DNA of 20,797 nucleotides from positions 1 to 20,797 of IMG/VR virus record IMGVR_UViG_3300036792_000347. One strand, given 5' to 3'. Numbering within the stretch: position 1 is the first letter of the stretch; every line of letters begins with the position of its first letter. This document shows, one piece after another, positions 6,936-13,075 of this stretch. The translations under genes were made by a program, and so were the position numbers. Under the pieces are notes generated by a model, which ran no database searches, was not told where the DNA came from, and saw only the letters and a list, made by a program, of their open reading frames with translations. Source of the DNA: a virus.

Positions 6936-7184
6936 TTATTTTCGAGAGGCTTTATTCCTATCTGGAGTGTATCGCCGAATTGCGGTTGAAGAGTCTGCAG
7001 GCCAGTTCTCATTTGACTCGCGCTTGTGTATCCAAACAAAGTTCTCCCCAGTAGCGAGATCGTCAAACATCTTATAAGCATCTTCAATAGTTTCACATTC
7101 TTCGTACATAGTTTCCGCTCCTGGCACCTCCCATCCGACCTGATATCGGAACCCTAAGCTGAGATTTCTGGTTGAGTTACGCAT
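6936..7184 (-). CDS. Small hypothetical protein
   Basis: 82 residues from the ATG at 7184, which has a GAGAG-type site 8 bases upstream. A longer frame to 7265 overlaps the preceding gene and adds an unlikely hydrophobic tail. The composition is acidic and aromatic: LSLGFRYQVGWEVPG, then EECETIEDAYKMFDDL, GENFVWIHKRES and a basic end. The strand-helix-strand pattern resembles a small alpha/beta protein. No family is recognised. It lies 22 bases after the preceding gene and 50 bases before the DUF3800 gene, all leftward, so it is probably an early-operon member. Confidence 0.6.
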   Translation of the reverse strand: MRNSTRNLSLGFRYQVGWEVPGAETMYEECETIEDAYKMFDDLATGENFVWIHKRESNENWPADSSTAIRRYTPDRNKASRK

Positions 7185-7206
7185 TTCACACTCTCGATTT
7201 TGCCCT

Positions 7207-7431
7207 TTATTTGTTCGCGGGCAGATCGAGCCTATCACAACCGCGAGGACGACCAACGAACACAAAATCCTGGTACCAAGCCGGGCGTTGATATAGGTTC
7301 ACCGTTTTCTTCTGGGTGACGGAGGGAACAGGCTCAGCTTTCAAGCGGGCCCTTAGATCCTCGATCCTCCGTTTCTCCCAATACGCGTCATCTTGGTACT
7401 CCATTTGTCGGATACGCTGTGCAAGTGTCAT
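7207..7431 (-). CDS. Small hypothetical protein
   Basis: 74 residues, unrecognised. The N-terminal half (LAQRIRQMEYQDDAYWEKRR and IEDLRARLKAE) is a charged amphipathic helix, probably a coiled coil. The C-terminal half (NLYQRPAWYQDFVFVGRPRG) is aromatic and may form strands. The ATG is preceded by a CGGGGA stretch 6-10 bases upstream. It lies 49 bases after the gene at 7481-7762 and 22 bases before the next, in the leftward block. The composition and the packing argue for a real gene; nothing points to a role. Confidence 0.65.
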   Translation of the reverse strand: MTLAQRIRQMEYQDDAYWEKRRIEDLRARLKAEPVPSVTQKKTVNLYQRPAWYQDFVFVGRPRGCDRLDLPANK

Positions 7432-7480
7432 GGTTTATCCCCGTTTCTATCTATAGGTCCGTTAGTTCGTTTTTACCCAG

Positions 7481-7762
7481 TTATAATATTGCTCTTCTCC
7501 ACCATGGCTCCGGACCAAAAATGTAGCGGTCAATCATTTCGGCCAGATGCTCGCCCAGGTCTCGGCAATCCTCGATGTTCGAATCGTACGCAGCAACCTT
7601 CCTCACCAAAAAATCGCAGAGGGCAGCCTCAGACAGAGGGGTGTCGGCGATCGACCACCTGAGCTTGTAACCCACCTTCGCCGAATGGTCGACGGGGTGA
7701 AAGCTTTGGTGGTCGGGCATCTGCTCTTTCATGTAGATGATCAACTCCGCGATGGTTACCAT
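7481..7762 (-). CDS. Stand-alone copy of the C-terminal domain of the upstream HTH protein
   Basis: 93 residues. Its body aligns with residues about 192-275 of the protein encoded immediately upstream. Shared landmarks are MPDHQSFHP against MPNHRSFQP, then an Asp, an SE pair after a variable helix, and DLGEHLAEMI against NLGAYLAKAI. This implies duplication of one domain into a separate gene. The start codon lies inside the end of the upstream gene, overlapping it by 7 bases, so translation is probably coupled. The domain family is not recognised. A natural guess is that the free copy competes with or joins the domain on the larger protein, but this is untested. Confidence 0.75.
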   Translation of the reverse strand: MVTIAELIIYMKEQMPDHQSFHPVDHSAKVGYKLRWSIADTPLSEAALCDFLVRKVAAYDSNIEDCRDLGEHLAEMIDRYIFGPEPWWRRAIL

Positions 7763-8721
7763 GATCGCTCCTCTGCATACGCAGCGGCTTCATCGGCATA
7801 GTCGCGGGGATCGTAACTTTGATCGTCGTCATCGCTGTCACCGCTGTCGATACCGTCACCCTCTGCTTCTTCCTTTTCCTCATCTGCGAGATCATTGGCA
7901 ATCGCTTTGGCTAGATAGGCACCTAAATTAATAGATTGCTCGATAAACGGGCGGGCCTCCTCATCGAGGTACATCTGGGCTCCAATCGAAACAAACTCCA
8001 GCTCTGATACCTGACAATCGGTAACACCTTGCTTTAATGCCCGAATCACGCACGCAGTATAGTCGCGAGGCTGAAAACTTCGGTGATTTGGCATTTTCTT
8101 TTGCAGCCATTCCACGAGAACCTCGACGGTATCGATAGTCCTTGGTCCGGCGGGCACTTCTTCGACGGCCACACTATCCGGGCAGCCTTCACCCTCATCT
8201 TCGAGTTCAAATTCAAAAAAGGGCTTGGGCCGGTTACCTGGCTTGGTTGCCACGAGAGCGGCTACCTTCTTCGCTGGCGGCGGGGCCAAGACGACATCGA
8301 TGACGGACGTATCAGTTTCAAGCCCTGCATCAAGTGAGCCTGCGAAAGACTGCGCGGTGTCGGCGGTTTCGCGGGGATAAAGGTCCGGCAGTTGGTTGGC
8401 GAGAATGAGCGGCCAGTTGACAATTGTGTCGCGGGAGGATCTATAACCATTCGCGCGTAACTGCCTGGATATCAACCCCAAAGCCAGCAACTTCTTGATG
8501 GCCCGCCCTACACTGGCGGCGGACCATGATGTCTGATAAGCGAGGGTCTCGACGGAGACCCACGTTTTGGCCGGAGTATCATCCGAACAATAGCTTGCCA
8601 ATGCAACCAAAATAGATTTCGTTTTTCCATCAAGTCGGGCATCGACTTGGCCGTAGTTCCGGGCCAGAGCGACACGGGTAATACCATGGCCGACATTAGG
8701 GTGCTTTTTGGCGGTAGACAT
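7756..8721 (-). CDS. Helix-turn-helix protein, possible phage replication initiator
   Basis: 321 residues from the ATG at 8721, which overlaps the upstream stop as TAATG; a longer frame is rejected. Residues about 32-90 carry a winged helix of the HTH_36 type: GKTKSILVALASYC, WVSVETLAYQTSWSAASVGR and AIKKLLALGLISRQ. This arrangement is typical of phage and plasmid replication proteins. A Pro/acidic linker follows, then a domain (about 192-275) that is also encoded alone by the next gene, and a very acidic tail (DSGDSDDDDQSYDPRD). The tandem repeat array at 9260-9354 lies about 540 bases upstream and would suit an initiator. A transcriptional regulator is the alternative; I see no helicase or polymerase motif. 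Confidence 0.75.
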   Translation of the reverse strand: MSTAKKHPNVGHGITRVALARNYGQVDARLDGKTKSILVALASYCSDDTPAKTWVSVETLAYQTSWSAASVGRAIKKLLALGLISRQLRANGYRSSRDTIVNWPLILANQLPDLYPRETADTAQSFAGSLDAGLETDTSVIDVVLAPPPAKKVAALVATKPGNRPKPFFEFELEDEGEGCPDSVAVEEVPAGPRTIDTVEVLVEWLQKKMPNHRSFQPRDYTACVIRALKQGVTDCQVSELEFVSIGAQMYLDEEARPFIEQSINLGAYLAKAIANDLADEEKEEAEGDGIDSGDSDDDDQSYDPRDYADEAAAYAEERSW

Positions 8722-8954
8722 TAGACCACCTCGGCAGAGGACTGAACGGACGGGATGAAGTACTCCGTGGTGCCGTCGCACTTGCGTTTCGAGATCGTTC
8801 CCGTTTTGACCAGTCTGCGGGATACTTTGCAGAGCGTATGGATCGAAATTCCGGTTGCGATCGCGATTTGGATCAACGTCTGCGGGCTGGTAGACGACTC
8901 AAGGTAGGTCACCACCAATCGGTCCGATGAGGTCATTCTCTTAACTTTGTTCAT
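8721..8954 (-). CDS. Small winged-helix regulator, first gene of the leftward operon
   Basis: 77 residues with a good ribosome binding site (AAGAAGGA) before the ATG. The fold is a winged helix: SDRLVVTYLESSTSPQTLIQ (helix 1 and turn), IAIATGISIHTLCKVSRRLV (helix-turn-helix) and TISKRKCDGTTEYFI (wing). It has the same plan as the 74-residue protein at 3538-3762. It is the first gene after the control region, and its stop overlaps the start of the possible replication initiator. Early-operon phage regulators occupy this place, so it may control replication or the lysis-lysogeny choice. Binding to the palindromes at 9095-9115 or 9191-9206 is a reasonable guess. Confidence 0.75.
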   Translation of the reverse strand: MNKVKRMTSSDRLVVTYLESSTSPQTLIQIAIATGISIHTLCKVSRRLVKTGTISKRKCDGTTEYFIPSVQSSAEVV

Positions 8955-9094
8955 TTTGATTCCTTCTTTCGTTTAGCCGTTCAAATCGACCGGCTTCTAA
9001 CTAAGGAACCGATAGTGTTTTACTTGAATTTAGTGATGTTGCTGATAATAAAGGAGATCCTGGTTTTGCCCAAAAATGGGGGGTGTCCGCCGAG

Positions 9095-9115
9095 AAATTA
9101 TTTTGAAAATAATTT
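9095..9115. promoter_or_regulatory. Perfect 10-bp-arm palindrome (candidate operator)
   Basis: The arms AAATTATTTT (9095-9104) and AAAATAATTT (9106-9115) are separated by one G. The symmetry is perfect over 10 bp per side. It lies about 140 bases upstream of the leftward operon's first ATG (8954). A dimeric regulator such as the winged-helix protein encoded there could bind it. AT-richness raises the chance of an accident, but ten matching pairs is a lot. Confidence 0.6.
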
Positions 9116-9190
9116 TGTTGAGAGGTGGGAATCGTGGTTCTCCGGGCGGGAAGTCCCTTTGGGGGGTGGATTTGGCGGCGCTCTGTACGC

Positions 9191-9206
9191 AACCTTATAT
9201 AAGGTT
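9191..9206. promoter_or_regulatory. Perfect 16-bp palindrome (candidate operator)
   Basis: AACCTTATATAAGGTT is fully symmetrical with no spacer. It lies about 55 bases left of the tandem repeat array and contains a TATA core that could also serve as a -10 on either strand. Operator or origin element are both plausible. Confidence 0.6.
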
Positions 9207-9259
9207 AGAGTTTGAACGGGATTATGAGGCTGTTTTGGAAACTAGTACAAATCAACGTG

Positions 9260-9354
9260 CGCTCACACAGCTAGTGGTAGCACTCACACAGCTAGTGGTA
9301 GCACTCACACAGCTAGTGGTAGCACTCACACAGTCGATGGTTGCGCTCTGTGTG
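9260..9354. repeat. Tandem 21-bp direct repeats (iteron-like array)
   Basis: Four consecutive 21-bp units start at 9260, 9281, 9302 and 9323. The shared core is CTCACACAGCTAGTGGTAG. Units 2 and 3 are identical, unit 1 differs at one base and unit 4 diverges in its second half. The array ends with CTGTGTG (9348-9354), an inverted copy of the CACACAG core. Two helical turns per unit, position upstream of a possible initiator gene and adjacent A-rich DNA all resemble plasmid and phage iterons. A spurious plus-strand ORF reads the array as a 7-residue repeat. Confidence 0.8.
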
Positions 9355-9709
9355 ATAGGCGTAAATACAATCCAAACACCAAATAAATGCAAATAAGCAA
9401 ATTCCAGTCAAACGCCTTTGGCGGGGTTGCAAGTGAAAACTTGACAACAGGTAGAAGTATCCGTCTTCGAGAGCGGGAATACTTGGGTGACTTTTTGGAT
9501 TGGATATGGACTGGACAGCGCTTCGCGCTTATTTTTTCGAACTTAGATTTTGCGGATAATAATACCCGCTGAGATGGATTGAGGTAAACGGAGAGATAGA
9601 GAAGGACAGATAGAGAATACAAGCCCGCAATGGAAAGATCTCGTGAATAGCTACGGCAAAGGATTAACAACTGTAGAACGCGAAAGAGAGCCGTTTCCCT
9701 TGAATGACG

Positions 9710-9737
9710 GTGACATGGTAAACCGCAGGGCTATAAT
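9710..9737 (+). promoter_or_regulatory. Sigma-70-type promoter for the TIR gene, overlapped by a palindrome
   Basis: -35 GTGACA (9710-9715, one mismatch to consensus), a 16-base spacer, and a perfect -10 TATAAT (9732-9737). Transcription would begin near 9744, giving a leader of about 15 bases with the ribosome binding site GAGGA before the ATG at 9759. The -10 sits inside a perfect palindrome, GGCTAT-A-ATAGCC (9729-9741), so a repressor could block it. Confidence 0.65.
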
Positions 9738-9758
9738 AGCCGTGGCAAAGAGGAATAA

Positions 9759-10535
9759 ATGAAAGTTTTCATAACGTGGTCGGGAGAGACTAGTCGGCGG
9801 ATAGCGCATGCACTCCACGATTTCATCCCGAAGATATTGCAGGTGGTGGAACCCTTCATGTCGGAAAAGGATGTGGACAAGGGAACCCGCTGGCAATCGG
9901 GTCTTTCAGCCGAGTTGGATGCTTCTGCTATGGGCATTATCTGCCTTACACCCGATAACTTAACCGCACCGTGGATTCTGTTCGAAGCAGGTGCCTTATC
10001 GAAAAAGCTGGAAAAAGCGGAGTCGCGAGTTTATACCTACCTGCACAAGGTAGCGTCCGCTGACATTAAATTTCCTCTGTCGATGTTCCAATACACTTTT
10101 GCCACCAAGGAGGATACGCGCAAGCTGCTGCACAGCATCCGCAACTTCACTAAGACGGCAAGTCCTTCCGCACAGTCGCTCGACGAATTATTTGAACTCA
10201 TGTGGCCGAAGTTTGAGTTAACACTCAATGAAGTGGCACCGGAACCCAAATCTTCGCCGCGTTCAACAGATGAAATGGTGGCGGAAATATTGGAGTTAAC
10301 CCGAGGTATGGCTACGGCTCAGCAGGCGCAACTGGCGTCCGCAGGCGCATATAACGACTGGTTCCAAGCTTTTAAACAGACCGCCGCGATTACGGGTATT
10401 CTATCGAATAGGTCTACGGTTGCAGATTTAGTGCATGGAATACTGGCTGAACGAGATAACATCATTGAGGCAAGCTGGCACGCCACCCATAAACCGACTG
10501 ACAATTCAGGGAAGATCAAAGACGAAGACGCGTAA
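9759..10535 (+). CDS. TIR-domain protein (putative NAD-cleaving effector)
   Basis: 258 residues. Residues 1-130 form a bacterial TIR domain: KVFITWSGETSRRIAHAL (first strand and helix), VEPFMSEKDVDKGTRW (BB-loop region), GLSAELDASAMGIICLTPDN, and APWILFEAGAL with Glu76 at the position of the catalytic Glu of NAD-hydrolysing TIR proteins. The C-terminal part is helical (DEMVAEILELTRGMATAQQA and on) and may mediate oligomerisation. Family knowledge links this TIR type to anti-phage abortive infection by NAD depletion; activity here is inferred. It has its own promoter, a good ribosome binding site (GAGGA) and no close partner on the same strand. It converges with the membrane protein gene 34 bases away. 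Confidence 0.9.
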   Translation: MKVFITWSGETSRRIAHALHDFIPKILQVVEPFMSEKDVDKGTRWQSGLSAELDASAMGIICLTPDNLTAPWILFEAGALSKKLEKAESRVYTYLHKVASADIKFPLSMFQYTFATKEDTRKLLHSIRNFTKTASPSAQSLDELFELMWPKFELTLNEVAPEPKSSPRSTDEMVAEILELTRGMATAQQAQLASAGAYNDWFQAFKQTAAITGILSNRSTVADLVHGILAERDNIIEASWHATHKPTDNSGKIKDEDA

Positions 10536-10569
10536 ACCACCACGTTGAGGATGTGTCGCGGCCCGCGAG
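10536..10569. terminator. Possible bidirectional terminator between convergent genes
   Basis: The short gap between the convergent TIR and membrane-protein genes contains TCGCGG-C-CCGCGA, a perfect GC palindrome, enclosed by GTTGA and TCAAC. There is no T run on either side, so intrinsic termination would be weak. It may instead be a chance feature of GC-rich spacer DNA. Confidence 0.35.
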
Positions 10570-11307
10570 TCAACCTTCCCGGTCAATAAGGACAACGCCA
10601 ACGCGACTGGGCCAAGGATACACGGCGGAACCGATGAGGTGATCCTTACCTGATCCGTCCACAACAAACAATCGCAGTTCCGAGCCGTCTTCGAGGTACG
10701 GAACCAAACCCGGGAAAACGAATTTCAGCCATCCCTCTCGGTGATTATGCTTTGCCAGCCCTAAGAAGTTGTCCAGTAGCACACTCGGTAAAGGGCTTCG
10801 ATTAGTAGATCCATCGCGCTGGTTGTGAGAGACGAATCCTTTTATGGGCTGTGAGTCGGAGGTGCGAGCGGTAAGCGTCCCGCCTAAACAGTCGATTTGG
10901 CAGACGAACTCCTTGACAGTAGGAGAAACGACAGCTGATTCATTGAAGATCTCCGCCTTTATAATCACGGGTGCATCGAATTTGTTGATTTCCGCCACGG
11001 GTCTATAGACTTCTAGTAAACTGCCACGAATATCTGCACTGGCGGTGAGTCTGCCGATCTCGCTGTTCAGCTTGTCGATCTGCTCCTTATGCTGACCCGC
11101 GAATATAGTAAGTTTCTTCTCCGACTCAGCCCACGCTTTGTAGAAAGAGACCATGAGGCAGACAACCGTAAGTACAAAAAATGATCTGACCGACCAGATG
11201 TTACCTAAATTGAAAGCAGCTAGAACGATGCCCTGAAGTGTGAACACCGTACAGCTCATCCACACCCACCAATGCCTAAACACCGCTTTTATAAACTGCC
11301 AAACCAT
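10570..11307 (-). CDS. Membrane protein with two N-terminal helices and a coiled coil
   Basis: 245 residues from the ATG at 11307, chosen because AGGATG lies 7 bases upstream; an ATG at 11316 is too close to it. Residues about 15-60 form two hydrophobic helices (WWVWMSCTVFTLQGIVLAA and SFFVLTVVCLMVSF). Then a coiled coil (EKKLTIFAGQHKEQIDKLNS, about 65-95) and a large soluble beta-rich domain (VIIKAEIFNESAVVSPTVKE and GWLKFVFPGLVPY) follow. This plan resembles membrane-bound partners in some defence loci, but I recognise no family. It converges with the TIR gene, so it is a neighbour rather than an operon mate. An independent accessory gene is equally possible. Confidence 0.7.
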   Translation of the reverse strand: MVWQFIKAVFRHWWVWMSCTVFTLQGIVLAAFNLGNIWSVRSFFVLTVVCLMVSFYKAWAESEKKLTIFAGQHKEQIDKLNSEIGRLTASADIRGSLLEVYRPVAEINKFDAPVIIKAEIFNESAVVSPTVKEFVCQIDCLGGTLTARTSDSQPIKGFVSHNQRDGSTNRSPLPSVLLDNFLGLAKHNHREGWLKFVFPGLVPYLEDGSELRLFVVDGSGKDHLIGSAVYPWPSRVGVVLIDREG

Positions 11308-11403
11308 GGCTGTCATCCTATCACCGATGGTTATCCGATCCAGCAGAAAATGCGAGCCCCTAGGTCAACTCCGGGTCCGCACCGTAGATAAGCCTGGTTA
11401 ACG

Positions 11404-11465
11404 AGTAAGTAAACCAAAAACAAACTTCCCGTTCCATTTACAGAGCCGCAAAGCAAAACAGGCTC
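11404..11465 (+). promoter_or_regulatory. Leader element, copy A, with hairpin before the ribosome binding site
   Basis: A stretch in which blocks such as AGTAAGT, ACTTCC, GTTCC and TTTACAGAGCCGCA recur in the same order as in copy B (12159-12219). It ends in a hairpin whose arms are GAGCC (11443-11447) and GGCTC (11461-11465), directly followed by AGGAG. It precedes the gene at 11479. Confidence 0.6.
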
Positions 11466-11478
11466 AGGAGAGAAATCA

Positions 11479-11769
11479 ATGGACACCATCAAAAACCATA
11501 TTTTCATCGGACACGTCATCAAGCCAGCCGTCAAGGCTTTCGATAGCGGACTATCGCCTGACGAAATTGAACAGGTCGCCTTTCTAGTGCCGTCGTTTAT
11601 TCACGAATACGCACTGGCTCAGTTCGATTCCCCGTTTCAGTCCGCGATCGAACTGGCAGCGTCGTACGTTCTCGGACTTCGGGACCCGGACCAGTATCTT
11701 GGCGATCGAATCAAAACGTTGGTATCAGCAATGCCTCGATGTGCGGCCAAATCAGAAAAGAATAAGTAG
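11479..11769 (+). CDS. Small hypothetical protein, first gene of the rightward late block
   Basis: 96 residues with a strong ribosome binding site (AGGAGAG) before the ATG. It is mostly helical: DTIKNHIFIGHVIKPAVKAF, LSPDEIEQVAFLVPSFIHEY and FQSAIELAASYVLGLRDP, with a polar basic tail. It has no signal, membrane span or metal motif. No family is recognised; small helical proteins at this place in phages are often regulators, but nothing in the sequence proves that. It lies behind leader copy A and is followed 8 bases later by the weaker ORF at 11778. Confidence 0.7.
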   Translation: MDTIKNHIFIGHVIKPAVKAFDSGLSPDEIEQVAFLVPSFIHEYALAQFDSPFQSAIELAASYVLGLRDPDQYLGDRIKTLVSAMPRCAAKSEKNK

Positions 11770-11777
11770 GGCCCACA

Positions 11778-12065
11778 ATGATCATTCACTCACCGGCACG
11801 CATCCAAGACGTACAAGACGCCCGAGAGACCATCCAAAGCCGCATCGGTTTCCCACCGCCGCCCGCCAGTAGTGAGAGGGCGCTGAGCCTCAGCCGATCT
11901 GTTGACCACGTCCGTGGAGGCTCAGTTTCCGCGTCCAGCAAGAGGGGGCACAACTACGACGTCAGCGACGCTCGGCGGACTCATTCTCGCAGATACTGGG
12001 AGGCTGTGTTTAACGATAGGCGCAGTTTAGTATCAACCTCGAAGTCGCGTTCACAGGTTAAGTAA
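11778..12065 (+). CDS. Possible small basic protein, overlapping a structured segment
   Basis: 95 residues starting 8 bases after the previous stop, with no strong ribosome binding site. The composition is Ser/Arg-rich and low in hydrophobic residues, so it would be mostly disordered. The DNA also contains a strong nested structure (CTGAGCCT/AGGCTCAG enclosing CCACG/CGTGG, 11883-11925). Either a small disordered protein or an RNA-structured 3' region of the previous transcript is possible. The ORF is followed 14 bases later by a strong terminator, as expected for the end of a unit. Confidence in coding is moderate at best. Confidence 0.4.
   Translation: MIIHSPARIQDVQDARETIQSRIGFPPPPASSERALSLSRSVDHVRGGSVSASSKRGHNYDVSDARRTHSRRYWEAVFNDRRSLVSTSKSRSQVK
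11883..11925. repeat. Nested inverted repeat inside the weak ORF
   Basis: CTGAGCCT (11883-11890) pairs with AGGCTCAG (11918-11925). Inside it CCACG (11906-11910) pairs with CGTGG (11913-11917) across two bases. Both pairings are perfect. It may indicate a folded RNA or a protein binding site. Confidence 0.55.
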
Positions 12066-12079
12066 GTAACCCCTGCTTT

Positions 12080-12133
12080 AAAAAGCCTCGCTCCTGCCTA
12101 ACAAAGGCGGATTCGAGGCTTTTGTATTTTTAA
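12080..12133 (+). terminator. Strong intrinsic terminator
   Basis: AAAAAGCCTCG pairs with CGAGGCTTTTG (a stem of 10-11 bp), with a nested GCCT/AGGC hairpin in the loop, followed by a T-rich tail (TTTTGTATTTTT). It ends the transcript of the genes at 11479 and 11778. The A-rich left arm could also terminate leftward transcription. Confidence 0.85.
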
Positions 12134-12158
12134 TCGCTAATAAGCAGGTAAAAGCATA

Positions 12159-12219
12159 AGTAAGTCACAAACGGACTTCCTGTTCCTTTTACAGAGCCGC
12201 ACAAAACTTCAACCGGCTC
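12159..12219 (+). promoter_or_regulatory. Leader element, copy B, with hairpin before the ribosome binding site
   Basis: This is the second copy of the element seen at 11404-11465. Its hairpin arms GAGCCG (12194-12199) and CGGCTC (12214-12219) are one base pair longer than in copy A and have a different loop. It is followed by a near-perfect ribosome binding site, AAAGGAGG (12223-12230), for the gene at 12240. The copies begin just after a gap in the preceding gene or terminator, so a shared promoter, antiterminator or cis-acting RNA is plausible. Confidence 0.6.
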
Positions 12220-12239
12220 ATTAAAGGAGGCATTTAAAA

Positions 12240-12506
12240 ATGCCACATCAGGAAGCACCGAATACACCATCTGTCGCAGAAACCGCAGAGATCATGCGCG
12301 AGGCGATAGTCCAGCTCCGCGAAATGTACGTCTACTGCAAGCTCCGAACACTGCCGTATGAGTTTTCAGAGATTGAACGAGCCGAGGCTGACAAGCTGAT
12401 CGCCGATTTACCTCCCGACGTTGGCTGCCGCGATGCCCTCGACTCCATAACCACGACTCTCTACCGTAATCGTCTGGCGCAAAGCAAGGAGAATGGCCAT
12501 GTCTAA
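12240..12506 (+). CDS. Small hypothetical protein upstream of the sigma-like gene
   Basis: 88 residues with an excellent ribosome binding site (AAAGGAGG). A Pro-rich lead is followed by helices: VAETAEIMREAIVQLREMYV, YEFSEIERAEADKLIADLPP and DALDSITTTLYRNRLAQS. It contains Cys at about 34 and 62. No family is recognised. Its 3' end overlaps the start of the sigma-like gene by 8 bases and the two share leader copy B, so they form a tight two-gene unit. A regulator or anti-sigma-type partner would fit such a pairing but is only a guess. Confidence 0.7.
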   Translation: MPHQEAPNTPSVAETAEIMREAIVQLREMYVYCKLRTLPYEFSEIERAEADKLIADLPPDVGCRDALDSITTTLYRNRLAQSKENGHV

Positions 12507-13074
12507 CCCGCAGCCGTCAGTCCTTACAGCCGAGGCCGCCCTCGCGAAATATGAGTCCACCATTCGCCACCTGGCTACGACCCACCAGAAGCGCTACGGG
12601 TTGCCAACCCCCGATGTCGATGATCTCATTTCTGCTCTTCAGCTTCATCTAATCCAAATCGATCCCGTGAAATGGTCAATCGACGACTATGTCTTTATCG
12701 CATTGCGCAACGAAGTCCGGAGACTCGCGGCCATAACGCGTAAGCACAATGACCGTTTGATCTCTGGCGATTCACCCACAGAACCCGATGGCACCCCCGT
12801 ATTTGATCGCCTGCAGGCGCCTGGCGTGCCTCCCGACGCTGATAGGCGTCCCACGGTGGCCGAATTCCTGGCCGTGCTCACCGACCGACAGAAAAAGATC
12901 ATTACGGCAATGTACGGCCTAGACGGGCTAGCGGCGGTCACTGATTTGTATAAGCTCGCTCCAATCGCAGGTCTAAAAGTCGACCAAAGAAAACAGGTCC
13001 AACACGAGATCGATTGCGCCATGTTCCGCATGCGGCGGCTGGCCGGAGTTCCGGAAAAGCTGAGAAAGCTGTAA
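12499..13074 (+). CDS. Sigma-factor-like protein (putative late transcription factor)
   Basis: 191 residues from the ATG at 12499, set by AAGGAG 7 bases upstream; the ATG at 12493 is too close. Residues about 37-85 resemble sigma-70 region 2 (DVDDLISALQLHLIQIDP and DDYVFIALRNEVRRLAAITR). A linker follows, then residues about 122-145 (EFLAVLTDRQKKIITAMYGL) resemble the start of region 4, ending in a basic helix (FRMRRLAGVPEKLRKL). Both regions are weakly conserved, so this may be a diverged phage sigma factor or a terminase-associated regulator. It lies just upstream of an intergenic hairpin element that recurs before a virion gene, which suits a late activator. Confidence 0.65.
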   Translation: MSNPQPSVLTAEAALAKYESTIRHLATTHQKRYGLPTPDVDDLISALQLHLIQIDPVKWSIDDYVFIALRNEVRRLAAITRKHNDRLISGDSPTEPDGTPVFDRLQAPGVPPDADRRPTVAEFLAVLTDRQKKIITAMYGLDGLAAVTDLYKLAPIAGLKVDQRKQVQHEIDCAMFRMRRLAGVPEKLRKL

Positions 13075-13075
13075 G

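Larger units (their letters stand above)
8955..9758. other. Control / candidate origin region without a confident gene
   Basis: About 800 bases separate the leftward operon from the rightward TIR gene. From left to right it contains a palindrome (9095-9115), two copies of TGGGGGGTG (9077-9085 and 9160-9168), a second palindrome (9191-9206), the tandem repeat array (9260-9354), an A-rich stretch (about 9359-9405) and the TIR promoter (9710-9737). Short ORFs exist on both strands, including one from 9387, but they lack ribosome binding sites or protein-like composition. The mix of repeats, palindromes and A-rich DNA is what phage origins and immunity regions look like. Confidence 0.6.

Noticed and set aside
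9260-9354. CRISPR array
   Set aside because: The repeats are contiguous 21-bp units with no spacers, and no cas gene is near.
9076-9396. Plus-strand protein with a seven-residue repeat
   Set aside because: The repeat arises from reading a 21-bp DNA array in frame; the N-terminal part has no protein-like pattern and there is no ribosome binding site.
9441-9469. Promoter from the exact TTGACA at 9441
   Set aside because: No acceptable -10 lies 16-18 bases downstream.
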